A stretch of DNA of 64,000 bases. It comes from an uncultured Eubacterium sp. (GTDB lineage: Bacteria > Bacillota > Clostridia > Lachnospirales > Lachnospiraceae). Below are positions 9,251-17,895 of this stretch, piece by piece (position 1 is the stretch's first letter; each line of letters begins with the position of its first letter). A program made the translations under genes and the position numbers. The stretch spans positions 1 to 64,000 of the forward strand of contig CANRTU010000019.1 of the NCBI GenBank assembly GCA_947642745.1. The letters are read 5' to 3'. The notes below the pieces were generated by a model. It worked only from the letters and a program-made list of their open reading frames with translations, was not told where the DNA came from and did not search any database.

Positions 9251-9375
9251 AAAAAGTATCCGGCAAAGCCGGATACTCCGCCTGCGGCGGGCTGCCTCTG
9301 CAGCATTTTCCCTTCCGGCGCATGGCGATCCTCCCGGAGGGTTTTTATCTTATAGTACGCTCTTTCCTATAAGAT
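9251..9375. repeat. 125-bp structured dispersed element, copy 2
   Basis: By eye this copy is base-for-base identical to 9126-9250, giving a perfect tandem duplication with a period of 125 bp. It ends 10 bp before the glnQ stop. The closing hairpin with flanking A and T runs could itself act as a terminator on either strand. Confidence 0.9.
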
Positions 9376-9385
9376 AAAATAACCG

Positions 9386-10123
9386 CTACACATTCCATTC
9401 CAGCAGTTTCCCAAGAAACCGCCGCAGCTGTTCTGTCTGCGGATTGGAAAATATCTGTTCACTGCTGCCATATTCCATAAGCATGCCTTCACAAAGAAAC
9501 GCCACCTTATCACAGGCATGTCTGGCAAATCCCATTTCGTGGGTTACAATTATAAAATCCATTCCTTCTTTTTTTAATTCATGAATCACGTCCAGCACTT
9601 CCGTCGTATATTCCGGATCCAGCGCACTGGTGGGTTCGTCCAGAAGCAGCAGATCTGGCTTTGCCGCCACCGCCCTTGCTATGGCAATCCGCTGCTGCTG
9701 TCCGCCGGAAAGCGCCGCCGGCTTTTTCTTCCAGTCGTCTTCCAGCCCGAACCTGGCCAGCAGTTCCATGGCCCTTGCGCAGGCTTTTTCATGACTGTAG
9801 CCATGCACCTGTTCCAGCGGCAGCGCAATGTTGTCCCTGGCGTTCATATGCCGGAACAGCCCTCCCTGCTGAAATACAAATCCCAGCTTCTTACGGTATT
9901 TCTGCAGCGCCGCTTCATTTGTTTCCACCACAGCCCCGTCCACCCGCAGGGTGCCTGTGGTGGGTAAAAGCAGTCCCCCGATAATGCGCAAAAGCGTGGA
10001 CTTTCCGCCTCCTGACGGACCAATAATGGCCAGGGTCCGCACTTCGTCGTCAAAATCCACCGGCTTTAGCACCGGCCTGCCGGGCTCAAACTGTCTGGAC
10101 AGATTGGAAAACTCAACTCTCAT
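9386..10123 (-). CDS. glnQ: Polar amino acid ABC transporter ATP-binding protein
   Basis: A 245-residue ATPase of the polar amino acid (GlnQ/HisP) type, acting on the cytoplasmic face of the membrane. Walker A GPSGGGKS lies near 34-41, the Q-loop is in VFQQG, the signature is LSGGQQQR, Walker B is LLLLDEPTSALD and the switch His is in IVTHE. An AAAGGGG ribosome site precedes the ATG. It is the third gene after the binding protein and permease, so it should power that importer. The substrate cannot be assigned from the sequence. Confidence 0.93.
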   Translation of the reverse strand: MRVEFSNLSRQFEPGRPVLKPVDFDDEVRTLAIIGPSGGGKSTLLRIIGGLLLPTTGTLRVDGAVVETNEAALQKYRKKLGFVFQQGGLFRHMNARDNIALPLEQVHGYSHEKACARAMELLARFGLEDDWKKKPAALSGGQQQRIAIARAVAAKPDLLLLDEPTSALDPEYTTEVLDVIHELKKEGMDFIIVTHEMGFARHACDKVAFLCEGMLMEYGSSEQIFSNPQTEQLRRFLGKLLEWNV

Positions 10124-10261
10124 AAAACCCCTTTCTTTTCACCGGTCCATAAACCGCCCGCTCCCGGACAACTGTTATGGCGGTATCACTGTCTTCCCGG
10201 GACAGCGGATCAGTTCCAGTATGGGAACGGATACCCGCCCGCTGCCTGCTGCGGCCGGACA

Positions 10262-11092
10262 TCAGTTCTCATACCGGAATTTTCGCTCCAGCCAGCCGCT
10301 GGCCAGAGAAACCGGCAGCGTCAGACACAGATACAGCACTCCCAGAAACAGATAACATTCAAACAGCCGGAAATTCACCGCACTGATTTCCCGCATGGTC
10401 TGGGTCAGCTCTATGACCGCAATCATGGAAAGCAGCGAGGAATCCTTAATAATCGAAGCAAACTGCCCGGTCAGCGCCGGAAGTGTACGGGCCGTCATCT
10501 GCGGCAGAATCACAAACCGGAACGTCTGGCGGCGTGTAAACCCTACGGCCCTGGCCGCCTCCAGCTGGGACTCCTCAATCGAAAGCAGGCTTCCCCGGAT
10601 AATCTCCGCAATGTAGGCCCCTTCAAACACCGATAAGATAATGACTCCGGCCACAAACCTGTTTTTCACGCCCCAGGCCGTGCCCACAATATAAAAGAAC
10701 AGATAAATCTGCATAATCAGCGGCGTCCCCCGGATAAACTTCACATATATATCACAGAAATACCGCAGAATCAGCAGGGGCGATCCCTGTCCGGCGGCGC
10801 TGAAAACCCCGATCAGCAGACTCAGTACCAGGCTGCACAGACTAATGCCCAGCGTCACGGCAAATCCATCCCGGATACGGATATGAAACTGTCCCAGAAA
10901 CGAAAAATCCAGCCGCACATGAATGGCATTTAACGACGCCTGGAATAACGTCACCCACAGCAACACCACAAGCAGCAGATTAAACAGGGCGGCAGTCCGC
11001 CCCACTTTCTCATGAAACGGCGCCACAAAGAATCTTTTGAAGCCCTGCCTGCGGATATCTGTCTGTTGTACCTTCCTCTGTTGTATTTTCAT
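10262..11092 (-). CDS. Polar amino acid ABC transporter permease
   Basis: A 276-residue inner-membrane permease of the HisM/GlnP family with about five membrane segments after a basic N-terminal stretch of some 30 residues. The EAA loop that docks the ATPase reads EAARAVGFTRRQ. The GTPLIMQ segment typical of this family is present. It lies between the binding protein and ATPase genes. A single permease gene suggests a homodimer. Confidence 0.92.
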   Translation of the reverse strand: MKIQQRKVQQTDIRRQGFKRFFVAPFHEKVGRTAALFNLLLVVLLWVTLFQASLNAIHVRLDFSFLGQFHIRIRDGFAVTLGISLCSLVLSLLIGVFSAAGQGSPLLILRYFCDIYVKFIRGTPLIMQIYLFFYIVGTAWGVKNRFVAGVIILSVFEGAYIAEIIRGSLLSIEESQLEAARAVGFTRRQTFRFVILPQMTARTLPALTGQFASIIKDSSLLSMIAVIELTQTMREISAVNFRLFECYLFLGVLYLCLTLPVSLASGWLERKFRYEN

Positions 11093-11204
11093 TCGTATGC
11101 CTGTCTCTCCTTTTATGTGTCTGTCTTTTTATCTGTATCTTTTTTATCTGTATTTTTTTATACCTGTCTTTTTTATCTGACGCTCTTTTTATCTGTCTGT
11201 TTTC
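11093..11204. repeat. Low-complexity TTTTTATCTGT repeats between SBP and permease genes
   Basis: The gap holds about six imperfect copies of a TTTTTATCTGTMT-like unit. In the minus-strand transcript this is a purine-rich run of AGATAAAAA units. No hairpin with a T-run was found, so it should not end transcription. It may space the genes or affect mRNA stability. Confidence 0.6.
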
Positions 11205-12185
11205 TTACTCTTCCATATCAAAAAACCACTGGAAACCAAGTTCATCAAAGGCTTTCTTTTCTTCTGAAAGATGCTTTCTGGTCAGATCCTCATAACCGCC
11301 CTGCTCTTTAAATTCAGCCAGAAACGCATTGAGCTGTTCCAGCAGTTGCGTATTTCCTTTTTGCACCGCTATGCCCCACTTTTCCGGGTCCTGGAATGGA
11401 ATAAATACGGCACTGGTCGTATCCGGATTATTCTGCCAGTTGCGGTAAATGGTCAGCTGGTCATAGATAAAGCCGTCTGCCCTTCCCTGGGCCACTTCAG
11501 TCACGCAGGCGCTCTCATCTGGCAGAATCAGCAGTTTCGCACCGGTCAGGTTCTTCTGCGCATACATATGTCCTGTGGAACCGGACTTTACCGCAACGGT
11601 CTTTCCTTCCCGGCCAAGATCTTCAATGGATGAAATACCGCTGTCCGCACCTGCCAGAATCGCCAGCAGCGCATTGGCATACGGGTCTGAGAAATCAATC
11701 TGTTCCTTTCGTTCCTCTGTAATCGTCATGGACGAAATCACTATATCCGCCGCTCCGGTCCGCAGGGAAGGAATCAGTCCGTCCCAGGCTGTATTTTCGA
11801 TCCGGATGTTTTTTCCTGCGTATTCTGCGAACGCATTCATCAGATCCACGCTGACGCCCGCCGGATCTCCCGCATCATCCCTGGTTTCAAAAGGCGGATA
11901 AGCCAGTTCCATGGCCACCACCAGTGGTTCTTCATCCGTTTTCGTCGAGGAACCGTCCGTCTGTGTATCCTTTCCGCCAGAATCCTCCTGTCCGTCTGCC
12001 TGGTCTCTGGTACCGGCAGATCCTGATGTATCCTGCCCGTCTTTACCGCCGGATGTATCCCCGCCGCATCCGGCCAGTACGAATACAAACAGCAGGGTGA
12101 AACATACGGCGGCTGTCTTTTTTATTAAAGAAGGATTTAATAAAGTCTTCTTTAATAAAATCTTTTTCAGATCTGTCTTTTTCAT
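11205..12185 (-). CDS. Amino acid ABC transporter substrate-binding lipoprotein
   Basis: A 326-residue family 3 solute-binding protein. The N-terminus is Lys-rich, followed by a hydrophobic signal and lipobox LAGC (about residues 37-40), then a Gly/Ser/Asp/Thr linker of about 45 residues. Family features include DIVISSMTITEERKEQIDFSDPY and the late EKWGIAVQKGN. It should sit lipid-anchored on the outer face of the membrane and deliver an amino acid to the permease. The N-terminal region repeats KK-L-L-type codons (LKKILLKKTLL), an unusually long basic stretch for a lipoprotein signal. Confidence 0.92.
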   Translation of the reverse strand: MKKTDLKKILLKKTLLNPSLIKKTAAVCFTLLFVFVLAGCGGDTSGGKDGQDTSGSAGTRDQADGQEDSGGKDTQTDGSSTKTDEEPLVVAMELAYPPFETRDDAGDPAGVSVDLMNAFAEYAGKNIRIENTAWDGLIPSLRTGAADIVISSMTITEERKEQIDFSDPYANALLAILAGADSGISSIEDLGREGKTVAVKSGSTGHMYAQKNLTGAKLLILPDESACVTEVAQGRADGFIYDQLTIYRNWQNNPDTTSAVFIPFQDPEKWGIAVQKGNTQLLEQLNAFLAEFKEQGGYEDLTRKHLSEEKKAFDELGFQWFFDMEE

Positions 12186-12245
12186 ATATCATACTCCTTT
12201 TCTTTTGTCTGTTACGGCAGGAAAGTGATCCTCTGACAGGCGCCG

Positions 12246-12713
12246 TTACAGATTCCGGACCTTAAACTCCCGTTCCGCTTCCCGTCTCTGGTCCTTCTTC
12301 GCAATGTCCTGCCGCTTATCATAGAGCTTTTTACCTTTGGCAAGGGCAATCTGCACCTTCACCAGGCTTCCTTTCAGATATACTTTCACAGGTACAATCG
12401 TATACCCTTTCTCCTTAATCTGGCCCTGAAGTTTGCGGATTTCCCGTTTATGCATCAGCAGTTTTTTCGGCCGCAGCGGGTCCCTGTTAAAAATATTGCC
12501 TTTTTCATACGGACTGATGTGCATTCCGTATACAATCACTTCCCCGTTTTCAATATGCACAAAAGCCTCTTTGATGCTGCATTTTCCCATGCGCATGGAC
12601 TTTACTTCCGTTCCGTGCAGACTGACGCCGCATTCGTACATCTCTTCCAGGAAATAATCGTGCCCCGCCTTTTTATTATTGGCGATCAGTTTATAATTAT
12701 GCTCCTTATTCAT
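12246..12713 (-). CDS. smpB: SsrA-binding protein SmpB
   Basis: 155 residues from the ATG at 12713. SmpB binds tmRNA and is needed for rescue of stalled ribosomes by trans-translation. Family features are clear: N-terminal [17 protein letters not shown], the GTEVKS loop, HISPYEKG, and the basic C-terminal tail with [12 protein letters not shown]. It overlaps the end of rnr by 8 bp, with GAGGAG upstream inside rnr. An in-frame ORF extends further upstream inside rnr but lacks family similarity, so this start is preferred. No ssrA gene was seen nearby. Confidence 0.96.
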   Translation of the reverse strand: MNKEHNYKLIANNKKAGHDYFLEEMYECGVSLHGTEVKSMRMGKCSIKEAFVHIENGEVIVYGMHISPYEKGNIFNRDPLRPKKLLMHKREIRKLQGQIKEKGYTIVPVKVYLKGSLVKVQIALAKGKKLYDKRQDIAKKDQRREAEREFKVRNL

Positions 12714-15132
12714 CCCCGCTCTCCTCGTCTTCAGCCAGCGCAAAATCAATGGTACGTGTAAATTTATCCGCTCCGGTACATACGACCCGTACAAACTGTC
12801 CCAGACGGTAACTTTTGCCGCTGCGTTCCCCGGTCATTTCATGCGTGGCTTCCACGTAATGGTAATGGTCGTCTGCCATGGATGATACATGCACCATGCC
12901 TTCAATTGTATCCGGCAGTTCCACATACATGCCCCAGGACGTAATGCTGGAAATCACACCCTCAAATTCCTCACCGATGTGTTCCTGCATATATTCCGCT
13001 TTTTTCAGCTTGTCTGTATCCCGTTCCGCCTCGTCCGCCCGGCGCTCCGTTTCACTGGAATGCTTTGCCACCTGCGGCAGAATAGCCTCGTAATGCCGCT
13101 TTTTCTTTTCACTCATCCGTCCCCGCAGATTGTCCTTGATAATCCGGTGAATCTGCAGATCCGGATATCTGCGGATCGGGGATGTAAAATGACAGTAAAA
13201 CCCGGTAGCCAGCCCGAAATGTCCCAGACAGTCCACCGTGTATTTTGCCTGACGCATGGAACGCAGGGTCAGACGGCTGATCAGCGCCTCCTGGGGGGTG
13301 CCGTCGATTCTGGCCAGCAGCTTCTGCAGTTCTTTTGGATGGATCTCCTCCCCGGGATGATGCAGGGTCAGTCCGAAACTGCTGATAAATGCCGCCAGCT
13401 TTTTGATCCGTTCCGTATCCGGCGTCTCGTGGGAGCGGTACACAAACGGCATCTCCTGCCAGAAATAATCCTGGGCCACTGTCTCATTGGCAATGAGCAT
13501 AAAGTCTTCAATCAGCTTCGTGGCCACATTGCGCTCATAAGGTTTTATCTCCAGCGGTTTTCCTGCGTCGTCCAGAATGATCTTCGTTTCCGGAAAATCA
13601 AAATCAATGGACCCCCGGATCATCCGCTTCTGCCGCAATAACGCCGCCAGCTCCTTCATCCGTTCAAACATCGGCACCAGCTGTCCGTATTCCTGACAGA
13701 GCGCTTCGTCATGGTCTTCCAGAATGGCACGGACCGCCGTATAGGTCATTCTGCGGTCTACGTTAATGACTGTCTCCGCAATCTGGTGGTCGATCACCTG
13801 GCCTTTCGGGCTGATCAGCATAATGCAGCTTAACGCCAGACGGTCCTCCCCGGCATTGAGGGAACAGATGCCATTGGAAAGCCGGTGGGGCAGCATCGGT
13901 ATTACCCGGTCCACCAGATACACGCTGGTTCCCCGCTTTAACGCCTCCACATCCAGGGCTGAGCGCTCCTGTACATAGTTGCTGACATCCGCAATATGAA
14001 CGCCCAGACGGTAATTATCACCTTCTTTGACACAAGACACCGCATCGTCCAGATCTTTTGCGTCTTCCCCGTCAATGGTCACCATCTGCCAGTCCCGCAG
14101 ATCCAGCCGTCCCATCCGGTCGGCTTCACTTACTTCATTTGACACATTGGCCGCCTGTCTTAACACCTTTTCCGGAAATTCCAGCGGCAGTTCATGGTCT
14201 TTTACAATCGAGAGGATATCTGTCCCCGGATCATTGATATGCCCGATAATCTCTATGATTTTTCCTTCCGGCTTTTTGTCCTTTTCCCCATAACTGGTAA
14301 GCTGTACGACCACTTTGTGCCCGGCCACGGCTCCCAGGGAATGTTCCTTCAGCACAAAAATATCCTGTCCGAATTTCTGATTATCGGGTATGACAAAACC
14401 AAAAGTCTTGCTGCTTTCATACGTTCCCACAATCCGGCTGAATCCCCTGGCTACGATTTTTACGATTTCCGCTTCCCTGCGCCGGCCGGTCTGCCCGGTC
14501 ACCGGCCGGATCTGCACCTGGTCCATATGGACTGCCCCGCCCCGGTTTTCCGCCGCTATGAAATAATCTTCTTCCTCGCCCTCTACGGTTACAAAACCAA
14601 ATCCCCTGGCGTTGCTGATAAACGTGCCAAAGAGAATATCTCCTCTGGATCTGGAATATTTTCCTTTTTTTGAAACTTCGATTTTACATTCCGCCACCAG
14701 CACGTCCAGCACTTCCTGCAGCTGGTCACGCTGGCTTTTTGGCACCTGCAGTATGGACGCCATCTCTTTTGTCTTCATCGGTACGTACAGCTCGTCGCAG
14801 ACAAAACTGTATATCATCTGTTTGCGTTCTTCCAGCAGCTGGCGCTCTTCGCCGGTATATACGTGGCTCTCTTTTTTTACACTTTTTTCTTTATTTTTCT
14901 CCCGGTGTTTTTCTTTGTGCCGGTCTTTCTTCTTTTTTTTGTCCCGGTTTTTGCCCTTATCTTTTTTCCTGTCCTTCTTTTTGTCCCTGCCTGACGGTCC
15001 GTCCTCATACCGTTCTCCGTCTTCGCCGGTATATCTGTTTTTTTCTTTCCTGATATCTTTTATAATCGTTTCCTCCCTGTCTGTTTTTTTACTTTTGTTT
15101 TCATTTCTGTTTTTTTGCTTATTTTTATCCAT
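12706..15132 (-). CDS. rnr: Ribonuclease R
   Basis: An 808-residue 3'-5' exoribonuclease of the RNB family. In order: a very basic, low-complexity N-terminal extension (1 to about 100, mostly Lys, Asp, Glu, Arg), a winged-helix-like region, cold-shock OB domains ([18 protein letters not shown]), the RNB core with catalytic aspartates ([10 protein letters not shown]) and the [11 protein letters not shown] segment, then a C-terminal S1 domain ([15 protein letters not shown]). RNase R helps degrade mRNA on rescued ribosomes together with SmpB, its downstream neighbour. The long N-terminal extension is unusual, since RNase R tails are more often C-terminal. Confidence 0.95.
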   Translation of the reverse strand: MDKNKQKNRNENKSKKTDREETIIKDIRKEKNRYTGEDGERYEDGPSGRDKKKDRKKDKGKNRDKKKKKDRHKEKHREKNKEKSVKKESHVYTGEERQLLEERKQMIYSFVCDELYVPMKTKEMASILQVPKSQRDQLQEVLDVLVAECKIEVSKKGKYSRSRGDILFGTFISNARGFGFVTVEGEEEDYFIAAENRGGAVHMDQVQIRPVTGQTGRRREAEIVKIVARGFSRIVGTYESSKTFGFVIPDNQKFGQDIFVLKEHSLGAVAGHKVVVQLTSYGEKDKKPEGKIIEIIGHINDPGTDILSIVKDHELPLEFPEKVLRQAANVSNEVSEADRMGRLDLRDWQMVTIDGEDAKDLDDAVSCVKEGDNYRLGVHIADVSNYVQERSALDVEALKRGTSVYLVDRVIPMLPHRLSNGICSLNAGEDRLALSCIMLISPKGQVIDHQIAETVINVDRRMTYTAVRAILEDHDEALCQEYGQLVPMFERMKELAALLRQKRMIRGSIDFDFPETKIILDDAGKPLEIKPYERNVATKLIEDFMLIANETVAQDYFWQEMPFVYRSHETPDTERIKKLAAFISSFGLTLHHPGEEIHPKELQKLLARIDGTPQEALISRLTLRSMRQAKYTVDCLGHFGLATGFYCHFTSPIRRYPDLQIHRIIKDNLRGRMSEKKKRHYEAILPQVAKHSSETERRADEAERDTDKLKKAEYMQEHIGEEFEGVISSITSWGMYVELPDTIEGMVHVSSMADDHYHYVEATHEMTGERSGKSYRLGQFVRVVCTGADKFTRTIDFALAEDEESGDE

Positions 15133-15241
15133 ATGATTACCTCACGGGGCATAATATCCTGCGCATTCCCGGATCATCCGCCCCCGGATTATCCGGGCCG
15201 GGAACATGGCGGACAGTTTCTCACATACAGCCATAAGATAC

Positions 15242-15346
15242 AAAAAGTATCCGGCGGGCTGCTTTAACGGCATTTCCTCCTCCGGCGCACGGCGTTCCTG
15301 CCCGGAGGTTTTCCTATATAGAACGATCTTTCCTGTTCAGGAAAAT
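15242..15346. repeat. Degenerate copy of the dispersed structured element
   Basis: It begins AAAAAGTATCCGGC and keeps CGGGCTGC, the CCGGCGCA..CCCGGAGG stem and CGATCTTTCCT, but it lacks the second half of the first hairpin. A second fragment (GCTCCGCCTGCGGCGGGCTG) follows at about 15364-15385. It is the most decayed copy in the window. Confidence 0.6.
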
Positions 15347-15515
15347 ATGCGGCTCTTTCGGACGCTCCGCCTGCGGCGGGCTGCTTTAACGGCATATTTC
15401 CTTTCCACCGCTGTACCTTTGCTTCGTCAGATACCGGCGGCTACTGTCCGACAACGGCCAGAGCAGCGTGGCACAGACCCTGCGCTCCTGCCTGTGAGCG
15501 CAATTTCCTATAAGC

Positions 15516-15541
15516 AAAAAACTGCCGCTTATCACGGCAGT
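15516..15541 (-). terminator. Intrinsic terminator downstream of secG
   Basis: On the minus strand ACTGCCG and CGGCAGT (arms 15535-15541 and 15521-15527) form a 7-bp stem followed by TTTTT. It lies 25 bp after the secG stop and separates secG from rnr. The plus strand also has a short T-run, so it may be weakly bidirectional. Confidence 0.8.
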
Positions 15542-15566
15542 TTTCATTGGTATCCCTTTTTTCTAC

Positions 15567-15809
15567 TCAGGCAAAACTTCCTATATTCAGGATTGCCGAA
15601 ATTACGATAAATAATACAACAAGCGCTCTTGTGAGTTTTACCAGCATTCCTTCCATGGAACGGCCTTTATTTTTGCCCCAGTAAGTATCTGCTGCTCCCG
15701 CAATGGCACCAAGCCCGGCGGACTTGCCTTCCTGCATTAAGATAATAACTGTTAATCCGATACATATGATAATAAATATAAGTTCTAATATAATCTTAAC
15801 CGTTGCCAA
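15567..15809 (-). CDS. secG: Protein translocase subunit SecG
   Basis: An 80-residue membrane subunit of the SecYEG channel with two hydrophobic helices joined by a Gly-rich loop (ILMQEGKSAGLG... GAADTYWGKNKGRSMEG). I place the start at a TTG (15809), because GGAGGTG lies 8 bases upstream of it. The first in-frame ATG at 15824 would contain that ribosome site within its own coding sequence. It is probably transcribed alone, between the promoter at 15863 and the terminator at 15516. Confidence 0.93.
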   Translation of the reverse strand: MATVKIILELIFIIICIGLTVIILMQEGKSAGLGAIAGAADTYWGKNKGRSMEGMLVKLTRALVVLFIVISAILNIGSFA

Positions 15810-15862
15810 ACTTAACACCTCCATTTGCAAATAATTTGTAGTGCGAACCCGCAACTTATGTT

Positions 15863-15891
15863 ATTGTAGCATATACAACTGGGAATTTCAA
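15863..15891 (-). promoter_or_regulatory. secG promoter
   Basis: On the minus strand, -35 TTGAAA (15886-15891) and -10 TACAAT (15863-15868) are separated by 17 bases, about 55 bp upstream of the TTG start. Confidence 0.7.
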
Positions 15892-16150
15892 GAATTATTT
15901 CAAATCACCGCCGGCTAAATCCGCACCGGACTATCATAAACCGGCGGCGGTCATTGCAGATGATGATAGAACGATTTAAAATCTGAATCATGCATATGTC
16001 CCGGATTTAATCAGCATAGCCCCCTGTACCCAGAGGGTACGATGCGGCGTGTCCCCCCGGGTATGCCTCATAAACCGGGGATAAATGCTCCATATGATAC
16101 CCTTCAGGGTACTAAGTGTGAAGCACACCATGCTTTCTGGTAATATGATG
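15892..16150. other. Intergenic stretch with scattered inverted repeats
   Basis: No gene is visible. A CCGCCGG/CCGGCGG pair lies at about 15908-15948. GTACCC-AGAG-GGGTAC at about 16027-16040 is followed by GATGCGGCGT. The 15-mer GGTACGATGCGGCGT at 16036-16050 recurs inside the inverted repeat at 60147-60161. GATACCCTTCAGGGTA near 16096 is a lone relative of the 19-bp repeat. Confidence 0.55.
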
Positions 16151-16220
16151 CCCTTCAGGGTATATCATGCCCTTCAGGGTATATCATGCCCTTCAGGGTA
16201 TATCATGCCCTTCAGGACAC
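16151..16220. repeat. Tandem array of the 19-bp repeat (right array, reverse orientation)
   Basis: Three perfect units of CCCTTCAGGGTATATCATG occupy 16151-16169, 16170-16188 and 16189-16207, then a partial unit. The reverse complement is CATGATATACCCTGAAGGG, one base different from the unit at 1-58. There are no spacers. A TTTTAAAGACACGCTCCGGA segment follows at about 16233, and a close relative lies near 60243-60262. Confidence 0.85.
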
Positions 16221-16466
16221 AGCTCACAGTATCATTTTAAAGACACGCTCCGGAAGAACCATGGCAACTGTTCCCATTTTATCTGACTGAACCTAATGAC
16301 AAATAAGAAACATGGTATCATGAGGAATATCAGAAATTATATGCTCTTTTATCAAAAATAAAATCAGAAATATACCCTATAGGAAGATTTCCGCATTTCC
16401 ATGCAGGTACGGCAGACCGGCATAACAGGAAGCACTATATGTTCCGGCTATCTATGAACCCGGCTG
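16221..16466. other. Intergenic, nothing recognised
   Basis: AT-rich sequence with no ORF supported by a ribosome site. No T-tailed hairpin was found for the minus-strand DHHW gene that ends at 16467. Confidence 0.45.
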
Positions 16467-17660
16467 TTATGACATAAAATCCTCCAGATCAAATTTTTCC
16501 ACTGTACCGGCGTCTTCTTCCAGCAGGCGCAGATTCGTGTCCCGCATAAATTTCTCCACATTGTACATAACAATCACATCCGTAATTTCCGGATGTGATT
16601 TTAAAAATTTCCGGACATTTTCTTTACTGTAGCGGCAGTCTGTCATAATAATTTTGTCGTAATATTCCGCCAGAAACGGAACAAAGCAGTTTGCGAAAGA
16701 ATCTTTAATGACAAGCAGGCATTTTCCCGTATCCGCTGTTGTATGAATCTCTATATTTGCCGCATTTTTGGAAAAAAATACATTGTAGCGGTTAAATCCC
16801 TCCAGAGCTTCTTTTCGGAAATAAAAAGAATCTGACTCCACATCTCCCTGGTCAATGGATACATGGATTGCCTGCTGCGCCGGATCATGAAATAATTCCA
16901 CCCGGTCGGCTGGCACCGGAATATGCGCTTTGTTGTAAGTCGTACCATAAAAATCTGTAAAAGCCGTCTCCCTGTCATAATCTTCCAGCGGCCGCACCGT
17001 ATGTCCGGTCTTTTCCGCCCAGTCACAATATGCGTAATACGCCCCCAGCGCCGTCCAGTGATGGTCCGTACGAAAATAAATATACTCCTGCTGGTGGTCA
17101 CGCATCGTTTGTTCTTCATTCAGAAGAATCCGCGGATATTCCAGCTGCTTTTCCAGCGCTGTTATAGTATCCGCAACATCATGCACCGAAGCGAAAGCCG
17201 GCAGCTTTTGTGGAAGCGCCCAGGCTTTGGAAGGCACCATCATACATGTCACATGTTTATTTCCATAAGTCCGCACGGCGTAATTTAAAAAACCAGCCAG
17301 AAGACTGATGTTCTCCTCCGTCCGTGCCGGCTCATAATCCGAAGGGACATACGCTTCCAGCAGATATCCGTCTTTTCCAATATAAACTCCGTTAATTTCC
17401 TTTCTGCCTGCCAGGAGTTCCATACCCGCCGCAAGATTCACCCAGCGGTCACGCAGAAACATCTGGTCCGTCAGATATGTTTCATAATGCCTCTGATATT
17501 CTCCGGAGAGCAGGGCCTGAAGCGATAACTCCGGCTTTTGCTCCAGCCTGCGGTTTTCCAGATCGGAATGCGTTTTTTGCGGCATAATAACAGAAACTGC
17601 CCCGCATCCAAAGAGCAGGAAGCAGAAAATAACAATGCCGGCTATTTTGATATTCCTCAT
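16467..17660 (-). CDS. DHHW family protein (AlgJ/AlgX-like, surface polymer O-acylation)
   Basis: 397 residues from the ATG at 17660, preceded by AAGGGGAG. A hydrophobic N-terminal signal or anchor (about 5-25) is followed by an extracytoplasmic domain. The family motif DHHWTALGAYYAY is present, as is a late Ser in KDSFANCFVPFL that matches the nucleophile region of AlgJ/AlgX-like acyltransferases. In this family the protein passes acyl groups from an MBOAT partner to a polysaccharide. The MBOAT gene directly upstream supports that role. The polymer is unknown. Confidence 0.88.
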   Translation of the reverse strand: MRNIKIAGIVIFCFLLFGCGAVSVIMPQKTHSDLENRRLEQKPELSLQALLSGEYQRHYETYLTDQMFLRDRWVNLAAGMELLAGRKEINGVYIGKDGYLLEAYVPSDYEPARTEENISLLAGFLNYAVRTYGNKHVTCMMVPSKAWALPQKLPAFASVHDVADTITALEKQLEYPRILLNEEQTMRDHQQEYIYFRTDHHWTALGAYYAYCDWAEKTGHTVRPLEDYDRETAFTDFYGTTYNKAHIPVPADRVELFHDPAQQAIHVSIDQGDVESDSFYFRKEALEGFNRYNVFFSKNAANIEIHTTADTGKCLLVIKDSFANCFVPFLAEYYDKIIMTDCRYSKENVRKFLKSHPEITDVIVMYNVEKFMRDTNLRLLEEDAGTVEKFDLEDFMS

Positions 17661-17895
17661 GGCGGTCTCCCCTTTCTGGTTTTCTTTTCCTGATTTCCCC
17701 GCTGTTTTCTGAATATACGGACACACTCCGGAGCGGACAATGCCTGTATTTTTCATTTCATGCAACGGATCAGCTGCGGGTGGATATATTTCCCGGACGC
17801 CTTTCCCCAGCGTCCGGAAGATATGGTTATCTTCCGGCTGACATAATAAAAAATGAAAAATAACCATGCATTATCAGGTATTGTTCGCTGTAGTA

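Noticed and set aside
12246-15566. tmRNA (ssrA) gene near smpB
   Set aside because: No tRNA-like ends or tag-coding segment were seen between secG and the ABC operon.
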